From Coprinellus micaceus (Eukaryota > Basidiomycota > Agaricomycetes > Agaricales > Psathyrellaceae), in contig OX596346.1 of assembly GCA_951394405.1 (NCBI GenBank), positions 2,480,001 through 2,544,000 on the forward strand: a stretch of 64,000 bases of DNA, written 5' to 3'. The notes beneath the pieces were generated by a model. That model was not told the origin of the DNA and ran no database searches. It was given only the letters and a program-made list of their open reading frames with translations. Within the stretch, counting starts at the first letter, position 1. Every line of letters begins with the position of its first letter. Below, in pieces: positions 43,301-53,935 of the stretch. A program made the translations under genes and the position numbers.

Positions 43301-43435
43301 TTTGATGCGTGCACTCAGCGTCTTGGCATCGTGATCAGCTGTACAGTACATAGCCAAACATCGCAAAATAGCTAGAGAGGCAGGCAAAAAATCAATGCAA
43401 CAGCAGCACCCACCTATCCTTGAAAAATCGCCAAG

Positions 43436-43837
43436 ATGACCTCCCCTGCTCCATCTGTTGCTTTGAAAGCCACATCTCGCACTGGCTGCATTGTCACCTT
43501 GACTGCCCACAAGCTCACCGCACCTGCATCTATCTTCATCAAGAAAATCCATGGTATGAAGACCAAGAGCCAGCCTACTGGTTCTGGGAAGAAGTGCCGC
43601 TGTGTGATCATTGAGGATGAAGATACCAGTGATGAGTTGCCAAACAGAGGTGTACTCCCCTCCGACTTACTGATGCTGTTAACTGATTCCAAGCCTCCTA
43701 CTTCCTTGCAGCCTGGCACTGATGTTGAGAAGGCTATCAGTATTGGGAGCTCTAGTGAGGATGAGGGTGAGGAGCCTGAGGAAGACATTATGGGGATTGA
43801 CCCTGAGGAGGAACTCTGTATGTTGTGCTTACACTGA
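43436..43837 (+). pseudogene. Unrecognised 133-codon ORF
   Basis: ATG at 43,436. The product has a basic middle (FIKKIHGMKTKSQPTGSGKK) and an acidic tail (SSEDEGEEPEEDIMGIDPEE). The ORF ends five bases before the family B element at 43,842, so it is likely the N-terminal part of a longer protein cut by that insertion. Family not recognised. Confidence 0.35.
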
Positions 43838-43841
43838 TTAC

Positions 43842-46305
43842 CACCTAGGTCACCCGAGCTGGCTGGCTCTAAGTCGGACCCAGCTCATCCCAGCTCTCCG
43901 ACTAGAGCCGGCCAGCTCTGGCAGAGAGCTGGGCTGGACTGGGTGAGCTGGGCGTGCGGCTAAGCTCAGCGCAGCGTAGCTCAGCTCGTTGACAGTGGGC
44001 TGAGCTGTCATGTGACCTGAGCTCAGCTAGCCGGGAAGAGCTGGGACACTCTCAGCTTGGGCTGGGGGCAACCCAGCTAAACACTTTTAATTATTTTTGA
44101 TACCATTTTTTTAGCCTGAGCTGAGCTATGGAGCTGAGCTCCTGTCACGCTCCTGTCACACTTTGTGTATGTTTGTGTATATTTTGCCAAACCCATGTCA
44201 TGCCAGGCCAAATTTGATAATGTCATCATGCCAACTAAAAATAAATATGATGTCATGGGGATAAGATATATCAATGAGGTCAAGATTTTCAGGCACAGGA
44301 ACGTGATGTGATGTCATCAATATTGTGATATCACGCCTCCAATGATGTCACACTCCTTTAGATAAGAAATGGGCAGATTGTGAGGACTCCAATCATACTC
44401 AGTTTTTGACCGATAAGGGTGATTTTTATATCTTTAGAAAGCCCTCAATCAGGGCTTTCCAATGTATGTAATGTTGCTTTAACTACTTTGATACAGGTTC
44501 CAAGATCAAGCATTCTTGTGGATTTTCAATGATCTGGGCGGTTGCAAGCACAGTTTTCATCTCAATACCTGCTCTCTGATGGAGAGCTATTAAGGGCTAC
44601 CTGTAGTACCCCTAGCAATGTTTTTCCCTGTCTCAATCCCTACCAGTGCTGTGGAATTAACCTCAAAGCACCAAAAACACTCAACGACAGCTATACACAT
44701 GCCCATTCTTGATGGACACTGTGGGAAGACTAACCACTATGCACATAAAATCCAGATTCAAAAGCAATGCCGAATACAAAAGACCGGAAATGAAATGGAT
44801 CACACATGCCCAGGATATAGGAGGAACACTGCCGGCTTGCAGCACTTGTGCTGAACAACTTTGCACTTGGGTTACAACTGGCAGTTTGGTCAATATTGTA
44901 GTAATGGGTGGTCCGTTTCCTTAGGTGTCCTTTGACATTTGTATTTGTGTATGATCTCCTCCCAATTACCTAAACCATAAAGCGTGGGAAACATTATGGG
45001 CACCCCAAACCCACAATATGTTGATTATCACACAACTTGCTTGAGCACTGATTGCAATGGATGGTGCTGGCCTGGTACTTGGAGCAGTGGTTTATACCAT
45101 GTGAGATTACTGTCCCAATAGCCTTTGGGTGATCCAAAAGTATCTGTTTGAAAGCCCATGCAATAGAACAAGCACGCATTTGCCATCCACGCCACCATAT
45201 GTGGTCAGGCAAATTTGATGAGGGGTTCTTGTGTGATTTATTGGTGATAGAGAATAGCTGGGTGATTACACTGCATGTGTTTCCCAGCCCCCAATGTCAA
45301 AGTCTGTTCACTAATAACCCAAATACATAGGAACCCCAGTGTGTTAGGGATTGTTGCATGCTGGTACTGGTCTTTGCATACCATCCTATGGGGCCAGGGA
45401 TATCTAAGGGTGTGCTCTTCTGTGATTTATGGGTGGTAGCAGGTGGTGGGGTGATCACATTGCATGACTCTGCTTGCCTCTACTGCCAAAACTTGTCTTC
45501 TAATTATCCAAATACTCCTCTGGCCCAGTGTGTTATGTGTAGTCATGCAGTAGTACATGCCCTCTTGTTTGCACATCACATTGTGTGCCAACATAGCCTA
45601 AACAGTGTCCTCACAAAGCCTGGAATTTTGGAATCCGCCATTTTGCATCCGTGGGAGCCGAATTTGACTTCGCAACGCACACATCCAAATAGAGGCTGAC
45701 AAGGGCTTTCTAATGATGCCAAAATCATCCTTATCGGCCAAGAATTGACTCTGATATTAGGCATGCGATTTTGAATAGCCTTATCTAAATGAGTGTTATC
45801 TCCGATCTCAGATCTGCATGATGTCATTGACAGCTTGGCATGTATGACATCACGATCTGCATGACATCATATCTATTTGTGTATGTGTGACATCATCATT
45901 TGTTTGTTTGTCATGTTTGTCTTTGTTTGTTGTGTTGCACACCGGTCACATCTGTCACAGTGTGACTGTAACACCCTAGCTGAGCTCACCTGAGCATGAG
46001 CTCAGCTGTAGGGTCCAGCTCAGCTCAATAGCCTGGTATGATTGGAGAAACTGGTACCTGAGCTGAGCTTTGCATGCTTGAGCTGAGCCCCCACTGTGCA
46101 AGCAGCTCAGCTCCCCGTACCAGCTGGGCAACTCTCAGCTTAGCTGGGAATAGCTCAGCTCAGCTGGAGATACCCCCAGCCCAGAGCTGAGCTGACGCAA
46201 TTTTAGCTGAGTCTGATGCCAGCCTGCCAGCCCAGCCCAGCTCTCTGCCAGAGCTGGGACGAGCTGGGTCTGACTTAGAGCCGGCCAGCTCAGGTGACCT
46301 AGGTG
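43842..46305. mobile_element. TIR element with AGCTGAGCT arrays (family B, copy 1)
   Basis: Starts CACCTAGGTCACCCGAGCTG and ends with its near reverse complement; 2,464 bases. Dense arrays of AGCTGAGCTCAGCT-type units at both ends (43,870-44,130 and 45,975-46,295). Just inside, an inverted motif of about 70 bases (GATAAGGATGATTTTGG, then TTAGAAAGCCCTT) occurs in both halves (44,403-44,450, and reversed at 45,685-45,735). No coding capacity seen. Right flank is a family C arm; left flank is an unrelated ORF; no target duplication found. Confidence 0.75.
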
Positions 46306-46817
46306 TTTTTACAATTAGAAATAGACAAAGAGCAACATACAGACCATATATGGAAGGCAGAAGCTAAAGCCTTTCTAAAAGAATTCAAATAATAATTAGT
46401 AGACAAGAATTCACAGAGATATATAGTAAGCAATCCAAACAGGGATAATGTCATAGTGTTAGTAGACTGTTCCACATGTGGAAGACAGTTGTGCTTAAAC
46501 ATGTTTTGGGGCTTATTAGCTTACAAAACATTTAAAAAGATACATTATATGTATAGCTGCACCCATTCAGAAGCTGCTACTATTGCTGGGTATGGGTGGA
46601 ACATAAGCTATAGAAGGGTGGAATGGGAGGTGGAATATAGAACAGATTTGGCTCCCAATGGGGAATTGGAATGGATATTTGGAACAGAAATGTGGAATAG
46701 TGGACCAGAAAATGGAATAGTGGAAGGGGGAACATGAGTGGAATGACCCCCTTAAGGCCCCATTGGAACACTAAATTAATAGGCCTTCAAGGGGATTATT
46801 CTATAGTGACTGAGATG
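46306..46817. mobile_element. Family C, right half only (copy 2)
   Basis: Matches the right arm of the copy at 38,988-40,645: CATACAGACCATATATGGAA, CCACATGTGGAAGACAGTTG, then the hairpin tip GGAATGACCCCCTTAAGGCC and end GACTGAGATG at 46,817. Its left half is absent; family B copy 1 abuts it. Confidence 0.75.
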
Positions 46818-46889
46818 CCAAGGCTGGACCTGGCTGAGAAGGGCTGGATCTGTCCAGGGTAGGCCTTCTGCTTAGGTAGTGGATCCTGC

Positions 46890-47395
46890 AACATATCTTA
46901 CTTGTTTAGGAGATATGACATCATATCTATTTTGATTTGATACAAGAGCCTATTTAAAACATGAAGACCTGGTGTTAATTTTAAAACTTGTTACTGTACC
47001 TGCATTTAGGGTGTCTGATATCAGCGTTATGACAACTGATGACAACTGTGGGAAAAAATCAAATGGACCCAAACTTTCAGGTCACTGTTTCTTATAGGAA
47101 GACTGAGAAGTGGCTTATGCCAAGTTTGTATTCAGATCATATTAAAACTGATGCTTTCTTTATTCACTAGAGGTATTGTGGACATCCAGGAGCCTAACAC
47201 ATCAACAACTGGGTAGACTCTTACTGAACATCTGCTGGACATCTAGTAGATGTCCATTATCCTACTGGACATTGACTGGATCTCTACTGGACATTCACAA
47301 GACTGGGTACATTCCATACTGGAATCTACTGGACATCCACTGGCCTACTGGACATCCACTGGAATCCTGCAGGACTTATGGGGAGTGTAAAGTAC
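46890..47395. mobile_element. Family A, partial (copy 2, inverted)
   Basis: Reverse orientation relative to copy 1. Shares the core (AGGAGATATGACATCATATC, TTATTCACTAGAGGT) and the array of GGACATCCACTGG units, and ends GGGAGTGTAAA followed by GTAC (47,392-47,395). Truncated on its left at about 46,890. Confidence 0.7.
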
Positions 47396-48150
47396 AGGAT
47401 TGGACTCCAATGAGACATCACTACACCTGTCTTTTTTGAAATAGTAGGCTGTGAAAGAAATTTGACTTACACTGGTATACATAGCCACAATATACATCAC
47501 ATCAATTCTAATATGATCTGAATTCAAAACTCAGTATATGCCACCTATAGTCCTGGCTCTAAGAAATTATAATCTAAATGGAGATTAATTTTTATCTTTC
47601 TTACAATTATAATATTCATATCAGACACCCTGAATGCACATATAGTAACTAAACCAAATTGTCACCAGTCTTTTGGTTTTGGATCAGTTCTGACATCAAA
47701 TCAACATATACATGACATCATATCTTGGCAACAGAAAACATAGGAATTTCTCCACTATCTTTTGTGATTTCTCTGGGATTAATGTGATTGAATAAAATCA
47801 CATATTAAATGTGTGACAATAATTATGATGTTATGCTTCCTAAACAAGGATGATGGGAATGTTTTCAGTATTTTTCCAGAATCTTCTGGAATTAATGTGA
47901 CTGAACAATATCATATGCCAAATGGCACATCAGTCATTGGAGTCCAATGAGATTTTTTTTAATGGACCCCAGATCATAACCTAGTGGTGTCTCATCAGTT
48001 TAGCCTGGAAAAACCATCTTTTTGGGACTAATTGGAGTCCAATGCGTGAATTTTGGGTAGTAGATTGGGGTTGGTTATGTGGGCTAGTCCAATGGAATAG
48101 GATTTTGGGGACAAAATACCCCATTGGACTCCAATGGACTCCAATTGAAG
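47396..48150. mobile_element. TIR-like element with ATTGGAGTCCAAT arrays (family I)
   Basis: Left part GGATTGGACTCCAATGAGAC; right part an array of ATTGGAGTCCAAT units (47,935-48,145). The core 47,490-47,930 is clearly related to family A (for example TTCCTAAACAAGGATGATGG against TTCCTAAACAAGAATGATGG at 29,021, and ATATGATCTGAAT against the same string at 28,684), although the arrays differ. It directly abuts family A copy 2. No coding capacity. Confidence 0.6.
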
Positions 48151-49487
48151 AAGTGAGGCACCAACAAGTACTCCTCAACACTGCCCCCAATGCAACTCCC
48201 ACCCCTCAATATTATACATTGAGGGCCACATTGAACCACTATCAAAAATACAGGACATGGTAGACCGGATATTCAACATGAAGGCACTCAACCTTGCTTC
48301 TCCTTCTGGCAAACAGTTCCATCTGACCAACATCCAGAACCCACTCTATATAGCCACCTTCATGACATATATACTTATCCTCCATACAGCTTCCCTCACT
48401 CACAACAGCCTTGTTAGTGTCAAAGAGTCCTTATAAGTATGTATTCTCTGAATCAAAGCAACAGTACTTAAATGCTGACAACTGTCAAGGTATCCATTGC
48501 ATTTGGAAAGCACATAACCCCCCCCCCCCCCCCCTCTTCCCCCCAATAGCTCAGCTGAACCAAGAGCTGATGCATTTAGTACTACACCTCACCAGGAATA
48601 TTACGCTCTGTTATATGTCACACAAATTAGCCAAGGACCTCCTTCACATAATTGAGCCTTTTCTGAAGTGCTGTAATCACTTTTTCACCTAGTTCTATTA
48701 TATAGAATGTGCATAACACCAACATGGGACTTCCTGCAGCTAATCCAACAGCCTTCTTCCCCACCGTATATAACTCTGAAATGCCTTCAACCATTCCAGT
48801 CAAGACTCAAACAAGCAATCTTGGTCATGCCCCTGCCCTTCCTTCTAGTTCTGATCATGCACTCCAAGCTAAATAGACTGCTTCCACCACACTCCCAGTC
48901 TATAACTCCTGAAACCCTGCAGCCAAAAAAAAACCCTATGTAAAGAAGCAGCCCCTTTGCCTCTCCCCATTAGACAGTCTTGTTAAGGGATTATCCAAGC
49001 CTTCTTGTCAAAGTAACTCCTGTGGCACCAACAGAGGTATATCCATAGCCGTCACCATACTGCCAACTGCACCCTCAATTTCCTAATAGGCATTGCCATA
49101 TCAGTCTTCAAACAGCCCTTCATCCAACCAACAGCTGTCCAAAAGCCTTCGCTCTGTTGCACACCCTGCAGCCCTTTCAATAGCCCCATGAACCCACACT
49201 CTTCAGCCCCTTGTAAATATGCTGTCTGCTATATGTCCCTATATGTCTTATGTTTGCATACAGCCCTAACCTAACACATGCAGGCCCAGGTGGTCTCCTC
49301 CTCCACCAACATATATACCACCAATCACTCCCAATGCTATGCAACCTTTTGTACTTTGGTGAATTCCCCTCCACTCCCATTCATACCCCTTACTACTTAA
49401 CTCCCAACCACCCAAGAAACTCTCACTCTTTGAACTCTAGCACTGAGCCCATTCATCTGAACTAAGCCTTTCTCTCCCTACCACCTA
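48151..49487. other. Decayed sequence, no element identified
   Basis: CG-poor sequence without a recognisable protein. A plus-strand stretch near 48,230-48,420 reads a plausible peptide (RIFNMKALNLASPSGKQFHL) and could be remains of a transposase. A run of 18 C lies at about 48,519-48,536. Confidence 0.35.
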
Positions 49488-49769
49488 TAGTGATGGTCAT
49501 GGGTAAACTGCAGGTAGTAGCACAGCCACTCATACCTGTACCCATGGAAACCCACATCAAACAAGCCCAAGAACATCCAAAACAGATGAGAAATAACAGA
49601 GATATGAGTAATTTAATCATTCACTCATAACCCTCTGAGTTTCTATCTGTTTAGGATGTTCTTGGGCTCATTTTCAATTTCACAGGTATGCAGACATCTA
49701 CCTGTACCCATACCCACACATACCCTACCTGCCAACCTGGCATGTTTTCAATACCCTTGACTATCACTA
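49488..49769. mobile_element. hAT-like MITE, 282 bases, TSD ACCACCTA
   Basis: Starts TAGTGATGGTCATGGGTA and ends with TACCCTTGACTATCACTA, flanked by a perfect 8-base duplication ACCACCTA (49,480-49,487 and 49,770-49,777). Its middle (AGGATGTTCTTGGGCTCATT) is shared with the MITE at 32,774-33,090, so both belong to one family with diverged ends. Confidence 0.88.
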
Positions 49770-49777
49770 ACCACCTA

Positions 49778-50118
49778 TCACTTAGTACGTCCCAGGCAGG
49801 CAATACCTGCTCCCCTTACACACACCCTTGCATAGGGACAAGCTGTTGTCAAACCATCAGACAATCATAATGAGTGTAGCAGAAAGGTCAGATACTCCTT
49901 TCAAAATCTTTCCAAACCCCAATCACATTTGAAGGAACCCTTTTCATCAACTATGCACTGTGAGACTATATTAACACTACAGGTCAGATGCTACCCCATC
50001 TCAATCAACTCCAGGCCTTATACCAGAGCCCATTCTATCCCTCACAATACACTATAGTATTGGCACAAAATGTCTAGGACATTGAAGCCCAACTCAAACT
50101 AATATAAGAAGACTCTAA
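49778..50118. other. Spacer, nothing identified
   Basis: CG-poor, no coding signal, no shared repeat recognised. Confidence 0.3.
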
Positions 50119-50123
50119 CATAT

Positions 50124-50731
50124 TATTATGACCTCAATAAGAGAGTTAGACAAGTGTTCTTTGATGGTCAACTCTAGACAGGTCAATAGTCTTCTAATAC
50201 AGCAATTACTTAACTAGTCATTGAGTTCAATGTTGGTGATCATTGTCACTGATACTACCAAGACCTATGTTGGTGATAGCTGACATGGGCTTGAGGTATT
50301 GAATATGAATAAGACGATTATTGATTCTGGCAAGGCAAGTTAGGCTTGTTCTTAGATAGGTCTGATTTGTGGCACAAGAGTTAATATAATAGTTGGGCAA
50401 AATAATAACAAGCTAAAGTATATGGGTCTGTTATAAGGTGTACATATACCCATATGTACTAGTCACTGTGAGTCACAATAACTATGAGTCAATATAACTA
50501 AGAGTTGTTATAACTAATATTGAGTCAGACACAAGTCAGACTTAGTCTGTATAAACTACGGATGAATAAGATGTAGTAGATTAGGCTGCACGACAAGTCA
50601 CTATGAGTTGCCCATAACAAATACAAAATAATAATACAAAAGAGTTTTGCCAAAAGAATAATAAGATAAGTTCTTAACAAGATAAGATAAAAATATAGGC
50701 ATAAGTAAAAGCAGTGAAGCAAAGTGTAAGA
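50124..50731 (-). mobile_element. Solo LTR, minus strand, TSD CATAT/CATAC
   Basis: Starts TATTATGACC and ends AAGTGTAAGA, with flanks CATAT (50,119-50,123) and CATAC (50,732-50,736), one mismatch. Same family as 24,643-25,214 (shared GATACTACCAAGA, ACAAGCTAAAGTA blocks). Three TGAGTCA sites. 608 bases, the most decayed of the four copies. Confidence 0.72.
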
Positions 50732-50913
50732 CATACACCCCTCACACCCCTACCAAGGCCTCTCAAGGTTTCTTTAACCTCTTGAGCCTGTGATTCCTGC
50801 TCCCCCTGTCTTTACTGCCTATCAAAGAGGACAATCCTAATGAAGACTAGACTTCTTCTACTCCCTCAGGACTCGGGCAGCACCAACAATTCTACCATTG
50901 TTCAGAGGGGCAC

Positions 50914-51318
50914 AGTTACACTTCACTTCACCCCTATGTACTGCTGCAATTTATTTTTTCTTACTTAGTTATATTTGTGACTCATAGCGACTCGCTGCAT
51001 AGCTATGCAGCATGGCTTACTATTACACAGCTATTTTTGACTTATAGTGACTCAGTGCATAGCCATACACAGTATCACTTACTATTGTGCAGCTACTCTT
51101 GACTCATACACAGCTATCCCTGACTCATAGCGACTTGCATCTTTGGGTATAAATACCCCATAGATAGACCTCTGTACCTTATCTTGTTATTGTTTAATCT
51201 CAGCCCCTTTTGCCCCTTCTCTATCTTGAATCCTCTTCAAGCTTCTGAAAAACACGCACAACTCCACATCAAGCACCAAGCACCACAATCAGCTTTACTA
51301 ATCCTGGTAAGATAGTAA
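50914..51318 (+). mobile_element. LTR, plus strand, directly upstream of the LINE
   Basis: Starts AGTTACACTTCACTTC (family start TGTTA..CTTC) and ends near GGTAAGATAGTAACC. Four exact TGACTCA sites (about 50,978, 51,048, 51,099 and 51,121) precede a TATA-like GGGTATAAATACCCC at 51,145-51,159. Same family as the three minus-strand LTRs. No clear target duplication and no following Gypsy gene; the LINE begins immediately after. Confidence 0.6.
51148..51155 (+). promoter_or_regulatory. TATA-like box of the LTR promoter
   Basis: TATAAATA lies 20-170 bases downstream of four TGACTCA sites and is conserved as TATA-type sequence in the other copies of this LTR. It is the likely U3 promoter; activity is not shown by sequence alone. 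Confidence 0.5.
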
Positions 51319-51903
51319 CCACTAACAGATGAACAGACTGCAAGACTCAACTAGAAGATCGACCAACCAGTAAGTGCTTAGAGTATCGGGCTCCTTGATC
51401 CGCAACCACCACCATCTGGTTGCTTCCCACGCCTGAGGAAGGCGTATCGAGGACGGGACACAACGACCACTGGCGACACCTCCCTCAGGGAGGTGGATGA
51501 ACCATTGGACGCCTGGGTTAGACTGCCCTCCACCATGAGCTGTGGCGAAATCGCGTAGAATCTTCGAGCCTCGACACGAGGCAATAGATTGGGTAAATAC
51601 GTAACTACAAAACGCGAATGGAAGGAGCTCATACTACCATGAAACCCCAGGCAGATAGCGTGAGGAGTCTGGATCGAATCAAAACACAGCGACAAAGGGA
51701 GAAGGGGAAAGAAGGCCACCGTTGACGCAGCCCAGACAGCGCCAAAATCTAGGTCCAAGAAAAGGCCCGAGGAACTGGATCACGTGAGGCAGCCACCACG
51801 GAAATACCCGAACAACTGCATAGCACACCAGCAAAAAGGAGCGAGGCTTCGATCCCAACAAGGCGTGCTACCCTCACACTCACCGCATCTGTCAAAAAAA
51901 AAG

Positions 51904-53436
51904 ATGGAAGCTCCCACCGCGCCCTCGGCCGCAGTCGAGGCTCTCCTTGACACACTCAACAAAACTACTGCGAGCAAGCAATCAGCGTCGACTGTCGAGT
52001 ACTCTCCAACCAAGAACCCCGACGCCCTCCGCTCGCCAAAACACCTTGTTATCATGTGTCTCCCTGCAGCAAGTCCCACCCCCCATCGTGACGCCAAGGG
52101 CATGCTCCTCTTCAAACCTCACGTCAAACCGGAACCCTCGGCGACTATCAGGAGGACGAGCGCGGAGTCTGTGGAGGAGATCGTGACGGCGCTGAGGCAG
52201 GCCGCCATGACAACCGAGGTACGTGAACAGCCCGGTATGGATGGGGTGTATTTAACGAAATCGGAGCAGTCAGTCCACATGGACGAAGACGTGGCTCCCA
52301 TGGACGCCCAACCCGGACAACCACCAGTCCCGCCCGCCCAACCTGCTGGAGGGGTGTTTGGAGGAGCGCCTGGAGGCCACGCCGGAGGGAATGGAGGAGG
52401 AATCGGAGGAGGTGGAGGTGCCGCCCCGGCCCAGAACCCTGCCGGCAACAACAACCACAACAACCCCGCCCCCCAGCTTATCTTACCCGGAATGGCCACC
52501 ACCCCGCCCCACATGTACCACGGCTTCTGAATCTACAAGCCCGCCCTGATGCACAGTCTCCACCCCTCGCAACACTTCCTCCTCGAGGACCAAAGTCTCA
52601 GGGTCATCATGGTCATCTACGGCGACAACAAGAATACCCCGACGGTCTGGAGAAGGGCTAGTCTCGTCGGCCTCGTCTCGGCCCTCTGCGGAGGAGAGGT
52701 CGCCCTTTTCCCCATGCATCTCAACGTCCCCACGATGCTCTCCCAGCTGGGCAACGTCTCTGGCAAGGTCCCCCAGTACTTCATCACCTCGCCCCTCACT
52801 GCTGAGAACCACGCCTCCCTCCTCGCACGCACCTGCTGGAACAGCCCTGAGGTTACTGCCCTTGTCGCCAACGCCAACCTCGCCCAGGTGATCCGCATCC
52901 TGCAGCTCAGGGGGATCGAGGAAGTGGAGTGGAGCGCCTACAACGTCGAGCTCATCTCCAACGCCGTCAGAGATGCAATCCGCCAGTCACCCACTGTGTA
53001 CGAGCACATGGACATGTACCACGAAGCCATCGCCCCTGGGATCTACGACCGCGAGGAGGCCATGGACGCCCTTGTCGTGGAAATCGAGGTCAGTGCGCGA
53101 ACCATGCCCAACGGTCACGGAACCGAGTGGACTATGGAGTGGAGGTGCCCCACCAGGATCTGGCAGAACGAGGAGAGGTGGGTGAACGCTCTCTGTACTC
53201 TCGCCATCGAAACCCCCTTCGGCACCATCAACATCCACCAGGCGCCCATCGTCTGGTGTGGACTCTGCAGGGGCAATGACCACACCACCGATGTATGCCC
53301 TTACCCTAACCTCCCTGGATGGATCGCCCCTCCTCCCCCTCCTGGAGCGAACCCTGGTACTGGAGGTGGCCGCGGTGGTCGTGGTGGCTTCCGTGGTGGT
53401 CGTGGAGGAGGCCGTGGTCGTGGTCGTGGAGCTTAG
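51904..53436 (+). pseudogene. LINE ORF1 (nucleic-acid chaperone), one stop
   Basis: ATG at 51,904; 510 codons with a single TGA at 52,528-52,530 (codon 209; frame continues IYKPALMHSLHPSQHFLLED). N-terminal third Pro/Ser-rich with a Gly-rich linker (GGVFGGAPGGHAGGNGGG). The C-terminal half is folded (LRVIMVIYGDNKNTPTVWRR) and ends with a zinc knuckle IVWCGLCRGNDHTTDVCPYP and an RGG-type tail (RGGRGGFRGGRGGGRGRGRG). Binds element RNA and helps reverse transcription. Confidence 0.75.
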
Positions 53437-53935
53437 ACGCCCACGAGATGTAGTATCGATGCTTGTCGACGAGCCCTAACTCGTCTAAATTATAAAATAT
53501 ATATTCTCCGTCGTGCTACCCACATACTGTGCTTACGAAGATTGAGACCCACCCTGAGTGACCTCGTACGCCCCAGAAGCAAGGCGAGAGGAGAATGAAC
53601 ATGTTGCAAAGCCCAGATCTCTTGTCTAAGCCCTCGAGAGATCTGAGTTAAATAAACGACTGAATGACTGAGTGAGGAGCGACGGTGGCAAACCCAGAGG
53701 AATGCTGCACCGAGCTCAGGACAGTAGTTAAAAGTGTCGTGTCGTCACGGTTCCTATTGAGCAGTGGATGGGACCGGCCCCACAATTGTGGGATGCCCGG
53801 TTGGGCTTAGGCACCTAGGTGTCTGAGTCCCCCAAAAGTCAGCGACGCTGCTGAGACTATCATGGCCAGCACCACCCTGAATGTTGGTGAAGCGACGGAG
53901 CAGAGGTGCACCCCCCCACTCTCAATATAGCAACC
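53437..53935 (+). other. LINE inter-ORF region
   Basis: About 500 bases between the ORFs with an AT-rich part (AATTATAAAATATATATTC near 53,489). No coding signal. How ORF2 is translated (re-initiation or internal entry) cannot be told. Confidence 0.5.

Noticed and set aside
43860..44130. Simple satellite or microsatellite (AGCTGAGCT repeats)
   Set aside because: The array is one of a pair in inverted order bounded by CACCTAGGTCACC termini, so it is the subterminal region of an element.
48519..48536. Run of C residues as a quadruplex element
   Set aside because: A single homopolymer in decayed sequence; could also be a sequencing effect. No partner runs.
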